Source: Pseudomonadota bacterium (GTDB taxonomy: Bacteria; Pseudomonadota; Gammaproteobacteria; Burkholderiales; Burkholderiaceae_F). Taken from it: a stretch of DNA of 64,000 bases. Of this stretch, positions 25,415-35,076 are shown piece by piece (the first letter of the stretch is position 1; each line of letters opens with the position of its first letter). A program made the translations under genes and the position numbers. The stretch is from positions 55,422-119,421 of the forward strand of contig JAKOQB010000139.1 in assembly GCA_029778535.1 (NCBI GenBank), read 5' to 3'. The notes below the pieces were generated by a model. That model saw only the letters and a program-made list of their open reading frames with translations. It was not told the DNA's origin and did no database searches.

Positions 25415-26332
25415 CTATGCGCGGCGCCGCACGTCGGGCTCGAAAAACACCCAGCGCGCCTGCGGAAACGCCTGCTGGATCGACGCCTCGACGGCGTTGA
25501 TCGCGGCAATCAGCGCCGCCGCCGAGCCGGGGTCGTTCATCTCCGCCTGCACCGCGACGATCAGCTTCTCGCCCCACTGCAGCGTCAGCAGGTTGATCAC
25601 GTGGCGCACCTCGGGCCGCGCCTCGACGTGCGCGCGGATCGCGGCGCGCACCGCGGGCTCGGCCGATTCGCCGACGATCATCGCCTTGACCTCGAGCAGC
25701 ACCGCGACCGCGACCGCCATCAGCAGCAGCCCGACCGCAATCGACCCGGCCGCGTCGAGCGCCGGATTGCCGGTCGCCATCGCCGCGGCGATGGCGACGA
25801 ACGCGAACATCAGGCCGGCGAGCGCGGCGATGTCCTCGCCGGCGACGACCATCAGCTCCGACTGCCGCGTCTCGTGGAACCAGCGCCAGAACGTGCGCCC
25901 GCGCTGCACCTTGCGGATCTCGCGCAGCGCGCCCCACAGCGACACCGCTTCGAGCGCGATCGCCACCGCGAGCACGGCGAGCGCGACGAGCGCGTTCTTC
26001 AACGGCTCGGGATGCAGCAAGCGCTCGATGCCTTCATAGACGGAGAACGCGCCGCCGACGAAGAACAGAAGCAGCGCGACCATCATCGACCAGTAGTAGA
26101 CGACGCGGTGGTGGCCGAACGGATGTTCGGCCGATTCGGGCCGCCGCGCCTGCCGCATGCCGACCAGCAGCAGCAACTGGTTGGCGCAATCCGCGACCGA
26201 GTGGATCGCCTCGGCCAGCATCGCGCCGGAGCCGGTGTAGACCGCGGCGCCGAACTTGGTGATCGCGATGCCGGTGTTGGCGCCGAGCGCGAACAGGATC
26301 GCGCGCAGCGAACCGCCGGAGGTGTCGGCCAC
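25415..26332 (-). CDS. Cation diffusion facilitator family transporter
   Basis: A 305-residue exporter of divalent metal (Zn2+, Co2+, Fe2+ or Mn2+) by proton antiport. The TM2 site reads EAIHSVADCANQ, with His and Asp as in the CDF HxxxD pair, and the TM5 region has MVVAGEDIAALAGL. A cytoplasmic metal-binding domain follows (VRAAIRAHVEARPEVRHV onwards). The start is GTG at 26332, 5 nt after the FKBP stop; the longer upstream frame runs through other genes. It is probably translated from the FKBP message. Confidence 0.88.
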   Translation of the reverse strand: MADTSGGSLRAILFALGANTGIAITKFGAAVYTGSGAMLAEAIHSVADCANQLLLLVGMRQARRPESAEHPFGHHRVVYYWSMMVALLLFFVGGAFSVYEGIERLLHPEPLKNALVALAVLAVAIALEAVSLWGALREIRKVQRGRTFWRWFHETRQSELMVVAGEDIAALAGLMFAFVAIAAAMATGNPALDAAGSIAVGLLLMAVAVAVLLEVKAMIVGESAEPAVRAAIRAHVEARPEVRHVINLLTLQWGEKLIVAVQAEMNDPGSAAALIAAINAVEASIQQAFPQARWVFFEPDVRRRA

Positions 26333-26337
26333 GTTCG

Positions 26338-26766
26338 TTACTTCACGATCGCCAGCAGTTCGATCTCGAAGCGCAGCGTCGCGTTGGGCGGGATCACCCC
26401 GCCGGCGCCGCGCTCGCCGTACGCGATCGCGGGCGGGCAGGTGAGCTTCGCGCGCCCGCCGACCTTCATCTTCTGCACGCCCTCGGTCCAACACTTGATC
26501 ACGCGGTTCAGCGGAAACTCGGTCGGCTCCTTGCGCGCGTACGAACTGTCGAATTCGCGGCCGTCGGGAAAGGTGCCGCGATAGTGCACGCGCACGGTGT
26601 CGCTCGCCGTCGGGCTCGCGCCGTGGCCGTCCTTCAGCGAGCGATAGATCAGCCCCGACTCGGTCCTGACCGCGCCCTTCTCCGCCGCGGCGGCGGCGAG
26701 GGGGTCGGTCTGGGCGTGGACTTGCGTGGCGAATGCGAGCGCGAAGAGGGCAAGTGCAGTTCTCAT
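26338..26766 (-). CDS. Periplasmic FKBP-type peptidyl-prolyl isomerase
   Basis: A 142-residue foldase: a signal peptide of about 18 residues (cleavage near VHAQT) and one FKBP domain, with the motifs DTVRVHYRGTFPDGREFDSS and IPPNATLRFEIELL. It catalyses cis-trans isomerisation of prolyl bonds in exported proteins. The CDF exporter follows 5 nt downstream. A palindromic repeat lies just upstream, between it and the divergent rarA gene. Confidence 0.93.
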   Translation of the reverse strand: MRTALALFALAFATQVHAQTDPLAAAAAEKGAVRTESGLIYRSLKDGHGASPTASDTVRVHYRGTFPDGREFDSSYARKEPTEFPLNRVIKCWTEGVQKMKVGGRAKLTCPPAIAYGERGAGGVIPPNATLRFEIELLAIVK

Positions 26767-26786
26767 CGGGGACCTTTCGGGAGTCT

Positions 26787-26856
26787 GTCGCCCCGGCGCA
26801 GGCCGGGGCCCAAATTGCAGCGTCGAAAGTTGGGCCCCGGCCTGCGCCGGGGCAAC
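26787..26856. repeat. 70-bp palindromic dispersed repeat, copy 3
   Basis: Same arms as the other copies; the terminal GAC of the right arm reads AAC here. It occupies most of the gap between the divergent FKBP and rarA genes, so it lies in the upstream region of both. Confidence 0.88.
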
Positions 26857-26882
26857 GTGCGTCGCGGCGGATGCTAGCCTGA

Positions 26883-28223
26883 ATGTCTTTACCGATGGCG
26901 GACCTCTTCGAATTCACCCCCGCTGACGCGCCGCTGGCGGAGCGGATGCGCCCGCGCGCGCTCGACGAGGTGATCGGGCAGGCGCACCTGCTCGGACCCG
27001 GCAAGCCGCTGCGGGTGGCGTTCGAATCGGGCAAGCCGCATTCGATGATCCTGTGGGGCCCACCCGGCACCGGCAAGACGACGCTGGCGCGGCTGATGGC
27101 CGATGCGTTCGGGCTCGATTTCATCGCGATCTCCGCGGTGCTCGGCGGCGTCAAAGACATCCGCGACGCGGTCGAGCGCGCGCAGCTCAACCGTTCGCAG
27201 TCGGGCAAGCCGACCGTCGTGTTCGTCGACGAGGTGCACCGCTTCAACAAGGCGCAGCAGGACGCGTTCCTGCCGCACGTGGAATCGGGCCTCTTCGTGT
27301 TCGTCGGCGCGACCACGGAGAACCCTTCATTCGAGGTCGTCGGCGCGCTGCTGTCGCGCGCCGCGGTGTACGTGCTCGAGCCGCTCGGCGAAGCCGATCT
27401 CGAGGCGCTGATCGAGCGCGCGCTGGCGCGCTTCGTGACCGGCGTGACCGTCGACGCCGACGCGCGCCGCGTGCTGATCGCGCTCGCCGACGGCGATGCG
27501 CGCCGGCTGCTCAACGCGCTGGAGATCGCCGCCACCGTCGCGCGCGAGCAGGGTAAGCCTGCGATCGACGCCGCGTTCATGCGCGCCACGCTGCCGGCGA
27601 CGCTGCGCCGCTTCGACAAGGGCGGCGAGAACTTCTACGACCAGATCTCGGCGCTGCACAAGGCGGTGCGCGGCAGCGACGTCGACGCCGCGCTGTACTG
27701 GATGACGCGCATGCTCGACGGCGGCGTCGATCCGCGCTATGTCGCGCGGCGCGCAATCCGCATGGCCACCGAGGACATCGGGCTGGCCGATCCGCGCGCG
27801 CTGCGCATCGCGCTCGACGCGGCCGAAGCGTACGAGCGGCTGGGCTCCCCCGAAGGCGAACTCGCGCTCGCGGAGGCGATCGTGTACCTGGCGGTGGCGC
27901 CGAAGTCGAACGCGATCTACACCGCGTTCGGCGCTGCGCGCGCGTTCGTGAAGGAAGACAGCTCGCGTCCGGTGCCGCTGCGGCTGCGCAATGCGCCCAC
28001 AAGGCTGATGAAGGATCTCGGCTACGGCGACGGCTACCGTTACGCGCACGACGAAGAAGGCGCGGTCGCCGCGGGCGAGCAGTACCTGCCCGACGGCATG
28101 TCATCTCCGGGCTGGTATGTCCCGTCAGAGCGCGGACTCGAAGCGCGCATCCGCGAGCGGCTGGAGGAACTGCGGCGGCTGAATCAGTCCGCGCGCGCGG
28201 CCGCGCGGCGGAGCAAGCCGTGA
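26883..28223 (+). CDS. rarA: Replication-associated recombination protein RarA (MgsA)
   Basis: A 446-residue AAA+ ATPase of the clamp-loader group that acts at stalled replication forks. Walker A is GPPGTGKTT near residue 60, Walker B VFVDEVHRFNK near 115, sensor 1 GATTENPSFE, and the C-terminal half is the MgsA tetramerisation region (GVDPRYVARRAIRMATEDIG). ATG at 26883 and 26895 are both possible. The gene ends with an 8-bp GC hairpin at 28225-28247 that lacks a T-run. serS follows after 186 bp. Confidence 0.95.
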   Translation: MSLPMADLFEFTPADAPLAERMRPRALDEVIGQAHLLGPGKPLRVAFESGKPHSMILWGPPGTGKTTLARLMADAFGLDFIAISAVLGGVKDIRDAVERAQLNRSQSGKPTVVFVDEVHRFNKAQQDAFLPHVESGLFVFVGATTENPSFEVVGALLSRAAVYVLEPLGEADLEALIERALARFVTGVTVDADARRVLIALADGDARRLLNALEIAATVAREQGKPAIDAAFMRATLPATLRRFDKGGENFYDQISALHKAVRGSDVDAALYWMTRMLDGGVDPRYVARRAIRMATEDIGLADPRALRIALDAAEAYERLGSPEGELALAEAIVYLAVAPKSNAIYTAFGAARAFVKEDSSRPVPLRLRNAPTRLMKDLGYGDGYRYAHDEEGAVAAGEQYLPDGMSSPGWYVPSERGLEARIRERLEELRRLNQSARAAARRSKP

Positions 28224-28367
28224 GGCGCGCGCTTGCTTCGCGCGCGCGGAGCGACGAAAATCGCGCCATGCCCGCGTTCGTCCTGCACCTGTCCGGCGCG
28301 CGAAGTCGCCGCGCCTGAACCGCCCGGCCCGCTTGCGCGGACCGTCGCTCACATTCCGGCCCGATGA

Positions 28368-29699
<1,332 letters not shown>

Positions 29700-29701
29700 G
29701 C

Positions 29702-29707
29702 TACAAT
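29702..29707 (+). promoter_or_regulatory. Possible -10 box for tRNA-Ser
   Basis: TACAAT, followed by the GC-rich discriminator TCGCGCCC, lies about 40 bp upstream of the tRNA. The -35 position has no good match. The spacing and discriminator suit a stable-RNA promoter. Confidence 0.4.
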
Positions 29708-29747
29708 TCGCGCCCTCGCGAAGTCGACCGCGCGAGAGCGAATCCAA

Positions 29748-29839
29748 GGAAGGGTGGCAGAGTGGTCGAATGCGCCGGATTCGAAATCCGGTGTACCGAT
29801 TCTTCGGTACCGTGGGTTCGAATCCCACCCCTTCCGCCA
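29748..29839 (+). tRNA. tRNA-Ser (anticodon CGA)
   Basis: 92 nt. The acceptor arms GGAAGGG and CCCTTCC pair perfectly, then discriminator G and an encoded CCA. The anticodon stem CCGGA/TCCGG holds loop TTCGAAA with anticodon CGA, which reads UCG. The long variable arm with a TTCG-capped stem is typical of serine tRNAs, and the T loop is TTCGAAT. The last 15 nt are also the left arm of a long inverted repeat that extends past the gene. Confidence 0.95.
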
Positions 29840-29887
29840 GACACACACGGCCCCGTCGGGGCCGTTTGTGTCTGGCGGAAGGGGTGG
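29825..29887. repeat. Long inverted repeat that includes the tRNA-Ser 3' end and a terminator hairpin
   Basis: 29825-29854 and 29858-29887 are inverted copies of 30 nt with one mismatch and a 3-nt loop. The left arm is the tRNA's last 15 nt plus downstream bases, so an inverted copy of the tRNA 3' end follows the gene. The inner part (29841-29871) looks like a rho-independent terminator with a short T-run and would serve the tRNA. Confidence 0.85.
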
Positions 29888-29943
29888 TTGAACGTGCCCA
29901 CAGGTTCGACGAGCAACATGCCAGTGGCATGTTGCGAAGGACG
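29850..29943. repeat. 94-bp direct repeat, first copy
   Basis: Identical base for base to 30061-30154. It holds the right arm of the tRNA-linked hairpin, an inverted copy of the tRNA 3' end, and a perfect 10-bp hairpin (CAACATGCCA/TGGCATGTTG). It is followed by another GC hairpin (GACGCGC/GCGCGTC). Confidence 0.93.
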
Positions 29944-30060
29944 ACGCGCGTAGCGCGTCGGGCCCGAAGCGCAGCGCAGGGCCGAGCGGATCGCCTTAAG
30001 GCGAGACGCGAGCAATCCCACCTGGACGCAGCGCACGCGCACGGCGCCCAACAAAGCCGC

Positions 30061-30154
30061 GCCCCGTCGGGGCCGTTTGTGTCTGGCGGAAGGGGTGGTT
30101 GAACGTGCCCACAGGTTCGACGAGCAACATGCCAGTGGCATGTTGCGAAGGACG
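30061..30154. repeat. 94-bp direct repeat, second copy
   Basis: Exact copy of 29850-29943, displaced by 211 bp. It also is followed by a GC hairpin, but of different sequence (CGCCC/GGGCG). The 117 bp between the copies contain only short palindromes such as CGCCTTAAGGCG and no gene I can support. Confidence 0.93.
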
Positions 30155-30216
30155 CCCGCAGGGCGGTCCCGGAGCGAAGCAGTGGTGAGCGGAGCGCGCT
30201 TAAGACGATGAGCGGT

Positions 30217-30471
30217 TCACGCCGCCTGACTTCGATCGCGCGCCAGATCCTGCACCACGTAAGCGGGGATCGCCTCGAGCCCCAGCATCCGTGCAGCGCG
30301 CCAGCGCCGCTCGCCGTGCACGATCACGTAGCCGTCGTCCGACTCGCGTACCAGCACGGGCCGCAGCACGCCGTGGGCGCGAATATGTTCGGCGAGCAAT
30401 TCGACCGCGGCGGACTCATAGCCGGCACTGCGCGGGTCGGGTCGGATTTCGGCACAGCGGATCGTCAGCAT
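30217..30471 (-). CDS. Small ParB/Srx-fold protein
   Basis: An 84-residue protein made of little more than the ParB N-terminal (ParB/sulfiredoxin) fold: EIRPDPRSAGYESAAVELLA, then GVLRPVLVR and the core motif HGERRWRAARMLGL. In ParB this GERR motif belongs to the CTP/nucleotide-binding pocket. The helix-turn-helix and dimerisation domains of a chromosomal ParB are missing, so it is not the segregation protein. ATG at 30471 gives the expected fold start. It lies just past the tRNA-linked repeats and is divergent from the EamA exporter. Function unknown. Confidence 0.72.
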   Translation of the reverse strand: MLTIRCAEIRPDPRSAGYESAAVELLAEHIRAHGVLRPVLVRESDDGYVIVHGERRWRAARMLGLEAIPAYVVQDLARDRSQAA

Positions 30472-30674
30472 GCTCGTCAGTCTCCTGTGTCGTCGCGCGC
30501 AGTTTGCCTGCGCAGGCGTCGCTTGGGAATCGCGTCCGTTCGGCCGGTTGGCTATATGCGTAGAAGGGCCGGCTATCAGCCGCGGTTTCAGCTGCAACGC
30601 ACGGGCGGTCCGCGCGCAATCGCGGCGCAAGGCACGAACGCCATCGTTGCTGCCATTCGATCGAGAGCTTGCCG

Positions 30675-31610
30675 ATGTCCTCCACTGTCTCAACCCCGGT
30701 GGGTGCCGCGCCGGCCGCGCAGGCGAGCCTGTACTTGCGCCTCGTGCTGGTCATGCTGTTCTGGGGCGGATCGTTCATCGCGGGCCGCGATCTCGCGCTG
30801 CACATGCCGCACTTCATCGCCGCGACGGCACGCTACCTGGTCGCGGCTGCGCTGCTGATCGGCTATCTGTGGCGACGCGAAGGGCTGCCGCGGCCGCGCG
30901 GCCGGCAGTGGGCCGAGATCGCCGTGCTCGGCGCCAGCGGCGTGTTCGCCTACAACGCATTCTTCTTCGGCGCGCTCGAGCGCCTGCCGGCCGGACGCGC
31001 GGCATTGATCATCGCCACGGTGCCGGCGCTGACGGCTGTGTCGTCGTGGCTGATCTTCCGCCTGCGCTTCGCCTGGTGGCAATGGCTTGGCGTGGCGGTG
31101 TCGTTCGCCGGCGTGGCGATCGTGGTCTCGCATGGCGATCTCGCCACGCTCGGCTCGGGCGCGATCGGAGCCGGCGAGCTGTTGATGTTCGGCTGCGCCT
31201 TGTCGTGGCTCGTCTACACGCTGATGGGGCGCGCGATGCTGCGCCGGCCCGGCGCGCTGTCGCCGCTCGCCACCACTGCTTATGCATCTGCGTTCGGGCT
31301 GCTGATGCTGGCGGCGGTGGCGGCGTTCGAACTGCCGCTGCTCGACTGGGCACGCGTCGGCTGGATCGAGCTGTCCGCGATCGTCTACATGGGGCTGTTC
31401 GGTACCGCGCTGGCGTTCGTGTGGTTCTACGAGGGCGTCAAGGAGATCGGCGCGGCGCGCGCCACCGTGTTCGGCAACCTGGTTCCGGTCTTTGGCGTCG
31501 CGCTGGCGGTGATCGTCCTCGGCGAGCCGCTGCTCGCGTCGATGGTGGTCGGAGGTGCGGTCACGCTGACGGGGGTCAGCTTGACCAACCTCGAGCGTGG
31601 CCGCCGCTGA
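30675..31610 (+). CDS. EamA/DMT superfamily transporter
   Basis: A 311-residue membrane protein with ten hydrophobic segments arranged as two EamA repeats (first ending near IVVSHGDLA, second from ELLMFGCALSWLVYT to TGVSLTNLERG). The family exports metabolites or imports small molecules by drug/metabolite exchange. ATG at 30675 is preferred over TTG at 30669. No close partner gene suggests a substrate. Confidence 0.88.
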   Translation: MSSTVSTPVGAAPAAQASLYLRLVLVMLFWGGSFIAGRDLALHMPHFIAATARYLVAAALLIGYLWRREGLPRPRGRQWAEIAVLGASGVFAYNAFFFGALERLPAGRAALIIATVPALTAVSSWLIFRLRFAWWQWLGVAVSFAGVAIVVSHGDLATLGSGAIGAGELLMFGCALSWLVYTLMGRAMLRRPGALSPLATTAYASAFGLLMLAAVAAFELPLLDWARVGWIELSAIVYMGLFGTALAFVWFYEGVKEIGAARATVFGNLVPVFGVALAVIVLGEPLLASMVVGGAVTLTGVSLTNLERGRR

Positions 31611-31649
31611 GGCGCGCGCGCCGGCCACATCGCGTGCGACGCCGCGGAT

Positions 31650-32165
31650 TCACTCGCCTTCCCAGTAATCGATCTGCCGCTCCGCGCGGCCGATGAACGC
31701 AAACCGCTGCGCCTTGCCGTCGGCACTCGTGAACTCGGCCAGCACGCCGAACTTGCCGCTGTCGGGGTACTCGCAGATTTCCGGCGACATCTTGGTGCTC
31801 ACCGCGAGGTAGCGCAGTTCTTCGGCGCCGGTGTTCACGATCTGGTGCGCGGTCTCCGGGCCGCCGGGCGGGCACGCGATCACGTCACCGGCGCGGATCG
31901 GATAGGTCTGCTCGCCGATGCGGACCTCGCCCGTGCCCTGCAGCACGAAGAACATCTCTTCGTTGGCGCGATGGTTGTGGAGCGGGAACGCGCGCATCCC
32001 GGACGCAACCGCCGTGAGGTTGTAGCCGAGCTTCTGGGCACCGATCCGTGCGCCGATCGCGCCCATCTTCGCGTCGTAGCGCGCGGCGGCAGAACCGGTG
32101 GCGGCGAATGCGGGCGGACGCGATTGAAGTTCGACGTCCGCGAGGTTGACGATAGGCTTCGTCAT
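31650..32165 (-). CDS. Cupin domain protein
   Basis: A 171-residue protein with one cupin barrel. Motif 1 is visible as LHNHRANEEMFFVLQGTGEV (metal-binding HxHxxxxE type) and motif 2 near CPPGGPETAHQIVNTG. Such proteins bind a metal and a small ligand; some are sugar or dioxygenase enzymes. It converges with the EamA gene and is divergent from the racemase gene across 311 bp. No specific role can be assigned. Confidence 0.85.
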   Translation of the reverse strand: MTKPIVNLADVELQSRPPAFAATGSAAARYDAKMGAIGARIGAQKLGYNLTAVASGMRAFPLHNHRANEEMFFVLQGTGEVRIGEQTYPIRAGDVIACPPGGPETAHQIVNTGAEELRYLAVSTKMSPEICEYPDSGKFGVLAEFTSADGKAQRFAFIGRAERQIDYWEGE

Positions 32166-32476
32166 GTCACGACCTCCGTAAGGACCGATGCGAAAGAATT
32201 GCCCCGCCGCGGGGGAGGCGGCGGGGCAAACGCGCCCGGGAGGCGCGGGGGAGGAGACTCGCTGTGCACCGGGTCGGAACCGCTGCACACCGCCACTTTG
32301 CGGCAGAGGTGTTACGCGGCCGTTGCAGCGGCGGCTGCCGCGTGTTGCAGATGAAACGCGCCGCGAGCGCGGCCCGGCGACGAACACGATCGCGCGTCGC
32401 CGTGAGGCTCCCGTGTTACAGATGAAACGCCTGCCGATGCTGCGACACTTCGGATCGGCGTAATTTCCCGCCACCC
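32166..32476. other. Divergent intergenic region with hairpin and repeated 19-mer
   Basis: No gene is supported here. A perfect 10-bp GC hairpin (32201-32210 with 32218-32227) lies in the cupin leader. CGTGTTGCAGATGAAACGC at 32341-32359 recurs at 32412-32430 with one change (A for G), in the same orientation and 71 bp apart. The second copy is 46 bp upstream of the racemase gene. The pair could be a regulator's binding sites. Confidence 0.6.
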
Positions 32477-33175
32477 ATGCCGCTGCACATCGGAATCGTC
32501 GCCTGCTCGGCCGAAGGCGCCGCGCTGTGCTATCGCACGTTCTGCTCCGAAGGCGCGGCCTTGCTCGGCCCGCACGCGCACCCGCAGGTTTCGCTGCATG
32601 GCCATTCGCTGGCCGAGTATGTGGACTGCCTCGACCGCGGCGACCTCGATGGCGTTGCCGAGCTGATGCTCGACTCGGCCGGCCGGCTCGCGCGATGCGG
32701 TGCCGATCTGCTGATCTGCCCGGACAACACGATCCACCAGGCCTTCGACCGCGTCGCCGCACGATCGCCGCTGCCATGGCTGCACATCGCCGATGTCGTG
32801 GCCGACGCGGCGCGGGCGCGCGGATTCCTGCGCCTCGGGATCACGGGCACACGCTGGCTGGTCGAAAGCGATGTCTATCCGCGAGCATTGGCGGCGCGCG
32901 CGATGCAGGGCATGCGCCCGCGCGACGACGAGCGCGACGACACGCATCGAATCATCATGGACGAACTGGTGGCCGGCCGCATCGTGCCCGCGTCGGTGGC
33001 GCGTCTGCAGCGCGTGCTCGCGCGCATGAAGGTCGACGGCTGCGATGCGGTCGTGCTCGGCTGCACCGAGCTGCCGCTCGTCATCGACGATTCGAACTCG
33101 CCGCTGCCGACGCTCGATTCGACCCGCCTGCTGGCGCGCGCGGCCCTGCGGCGCGCGACGGCAACCGATCGCTGA
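32477..33175 (+). CDS. Aspartate/glutamate racemase family protein
   Basis: A 232-residue enzyme of the Asp/Glu/hydantoin racemase family, which inverts amino acid stereochemistry with two cysteines and no cofactor. The first Cys is in LLICPDNTIHQ (about residue 81) and the second in VVLGCTELPLVI (about 194), both in the right places. Its stop overlaps the start of the sigma factor gene by one base (TGATG), so the two are translationally coupled. Substrate not determined. Confidence 0.87.
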   Translation: MPLHIGIVACSAEGAALCYRTFCSEGAALLGPHAHPQVSLHGHSLAEYVDCLDRGDLDGVAELMLDSAGRLARCGADLLICPDNTIHQAFDRVAARSPLPWLHIADVVADAARARGFLRLGITGTRWLVESDVYPRALAARAMQGMRPRDDERDDTHRIIMDELVAGRIVPASVARLQRVLARMKVDGCDAVVLGCTELPLVIDDSNSPLPTLDSTRLLARAALRRATATDR

Positions 33176-34428
33176 TGCACGACGAGGCGAGGGCGAACGC
33201 ACGGGCGGCGGTCGACGCCGTCTACCGCGCCGAATCGCGCCGCGTGTTCGCGACGCTGCTGCGGCTGCTCGGCGGCTTCGACCTGGCGGAAGAGGCGCTC
33301 GCCGATGCGTTTCGCGCCGCGCTCGAGCAGTGGCCGCGCGAGGGCGTGCCGGCCAGTCCGCGCGCGTGGCTGGTTTCGGCCGGGCGCTTCAAGGCGATCG
33401 ATTCGATCCGCCGCCAGCGGCGCTTCGATTCGCTGGAAGATCATGCGGAGTTCGCCGAGTCGATCGCCGACGAAGGCGCCGCGCCGGGCGACAGCGAGGA
33501 CATCGCCGACGACCGGCTGCGGCTGATCTTCACCTGCTGCCACCCCGCGCTCGCCCCCGATGCGCAGGTGGCGCTGACGCTGCGCGAAGTGTGCGGCCTG
33601 ACGACCGAGGCGATCGCACGCGCGTTCCTGACGCCGGCGCCGACGCTGGCGCAGCGCATCGTGCGCGCCAAGGCCAAGATCCGCGATGCGCGCATTCCGT
33701 ATCAGGTGCCGGCGCCGGATGAACTCGCGGCGCGGCTCGACAGCGTGCTGCGCGTGATCTACCTGGTCTTCAACGAGGGCTACTCGGCTTTCGCCGGCGA
33801 CGCGCTGATCCGGCACGATCTGTCGGCCGAGGCGATCCGCCTCGGCCGGCTGCTGGCCGAACTGTTGCCGGAACCGGAGGCGATCGGCCTGCTGGCGCTG
33901 ATGTTGCTCACCGAGGCGCGGCGCACCGCGCGCACCGATGACGAAGGCGACCTCGTGCTGCTCGCCGATCAGGACCGCAGCCTGTGGAACCGCGAGCTGA
34001 TCGCGGAAGGATTGGCGCTGGTCGAGCGCGCGTTCGGCACGCGGCGCTTCGATCCGTACACGCTGCAGGCGGCGATCGCCGCGGTGCATGCGCAGGCGCC
34101 GTCGGCAGACGCCACCGACTGGGACGAGATCGTCGGCCTGTACGACGTGCTGTTGCGGGTCGAGCCGTCTCCGGTCGTCGAACTGAATCGTGCCGTCGCG
34201 GTGGCGATGCGCGACGGGCCCGCCGCCGGGCTGGCGCTGGTCGATGCGATCCTGGCCCGTGGCGACCTGGCCGAATACCACCTCGCTCATTCCGCGCGCG
34301 CCGATCTGTGCCGCCGGCTCCGCCGGGCAGGCGACGCGCGTGCCGCCTACGAGCGCGCGCTGGCGCTGGCGAAGACCGAGCCGGAAAAGCGGTTTCTGCG
34401 CCGGCGCCTGGACGAGCTGTCGCAGTGA
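33175..34428 (+). CDS. ECF sigma factor with C-terminal DUF6596/TPR-like extension (ECF42-like)
   Basis: A 417-residue sigma factor. Residues 20-90 are region 2 (LLGGFDLAEEALADAFRAAL), 120-180 region 4 (VALTLREVCGLTTEAIARAF), and 190-417 a long helical extension typical of the ECF42-like group. These sigma factors are characteristically found beside YciI/DGPF and VOC genes, as here (three such genes follow). The group has no anti-sigma factor; the extension is thought to control activity. The ATG overlaps the racemase stop. Confidence 0.9.
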   Translation: MHDEARANARAAVDAVYRAESRRVFATLLRLLGGFDLAEEALADAFRAALEQWPREGVPASPRAWLVSAGRFKAIDSIRRQRRFDSLEDHAEFAESIADEGAAPGDSEDIADDRLRLIFTCCHPALAPDAQVALTLREVCGLTTEAIARAFLTPAPTLAQRIVRAKAKIRDARIPYQVPAPDELAARLDSVLRVIYLVFNEGYSAFAGDALIRHDLSAEAIRLGRLLAELLPEPEAIGLLALMLLTEARRTARTDDEGDLVLLADQDRSLWNRELIAEGLALVERAFGTRRFDPYTLQAAIAAVHAQAPSADATDWDEIVGLYDVLLRVEPSPVVELNRAVAVAMRDGPAAGLALVDAILARGDLAEYHLAHSARADLCRRLRRAGDARAAYERALALAKTEPEKRFLRRRLDELSQ

Positions 34429-34489
34429 TGTCGATTTCTCGCGGCGCCCTTCGACCAGTCGTTGCAACATCTTGCAGAAAGGAGCAGCG

Positions 34490-34573
34490 ATGGCGCACGG
34501 TTTCACCGACCCGGACGGTCACATCCGGGAACTCGTCTACATGCAGCCCGCGGCGGCAGGAGGATCGCAATGA
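34490..34573 (+). pseudogene. VOC/glyoxalase relic with internal deletion
   Basis: A 27-codon frame. It has a good ribosome site (AAAGGAG) and ATG, but jumps straight to GFTDPDGHIRELVYMQP, which is the extreme C-terminal beta strand of VOC (glyoxalase-like) proteins. The body of about 100 residues is missing, so this looks like an in-frame internal deletion that kept the start and end. Its stop overlaps the next ATG as ATGA, so it may still be translated and couple the next gene. Confidence 0.6.
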
Positions 34574-35076
34574 AACTCACGTCACGGATCACGCCGTGCC
34601 TGTGGTTCGACCACCAGGCGGAAGAGGCGGCGAACTTCTACCTCTCGATCTTTCCGAACTCGAAGATCACCGCGATCTCGCGCTACGGCGAGGCGGGCCA
34701 GGAGATCCACGGCCGCCCGCCGGGATCGGTGATGACGGTCGCCTTCGAACTCGATGGCCAGCCGTTCACGGCGCTCAATGGCGGGCCGCTGTTCAAGTTC
34801 ACCGAAGCGATCTCGCTGCAGATCAACTGCGAGACGCAGCAGGAGGTCGACCACTACTGGGACAAGCTCACGGCCGGCGGCGATCCGAAGGCGCAGCAGT
34901 GCGGCTGGCTGAAGGACCGCTACGGCGTGTCGTGGCAGGTGGTGCCGACGATCGTTCCGAGACTCGTGGCCGATCCCGATCGACAGAAGTCCGGCCGCGC
35001 GATGCAGGCGCTGATGCAGATGCAGAAGCTTGACATTGCGGCGCTCGAGCGCGCCTACGAAGGAGAGCGACGATGA
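34570..35076 (+). CDS. VOC superfamily protein, PhnB/3-dmu-9_3-mt type
   Basis: A 168-residue protein of the PhnB-like VOC group: RITPCLWFDHQAEEAANFY at the start, SIFPNSKITAISRYG, then FTALNGGPLFKFTEAISL and a second half ending CGWLKDRYGVSWQVVP. Members have a betaalphabetabetabeta fold; most lack known activity. It overlaps the VOC relic upstream and the YciI gene downstream by 4 nt each. Sigma factors of the ECF42 group commonly neighbour such genes. Confidence 0.88.
   Translation: MKLTSRITPCLWFDHQAEEAANFYLSIFPNSKITAISRYGEAGQEIHGRPPGSVMTVAFELDGQPFTALNGGPLFKFTEAISLQINCETQQEVDHYWDKLTAGGDPKAQQCGWLKDRYGVSWQVVPTIVPRLVADPDRQKSGRAMQALMQMQKLDIAALERAYEGERR

Noticed and set aside
28225..28247. GC hairpin after rarA as a terminator
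   Set aside because: The 8-bp stem is good but no T-run follows, so it is only mentioned with rarA.
29850..30154. CRISPR array at the tRNA repeats
   Set aside because: There are only two copies of a 94-bp unit with one spacer of 117 bp and no cas genes; this is not CRISPR.
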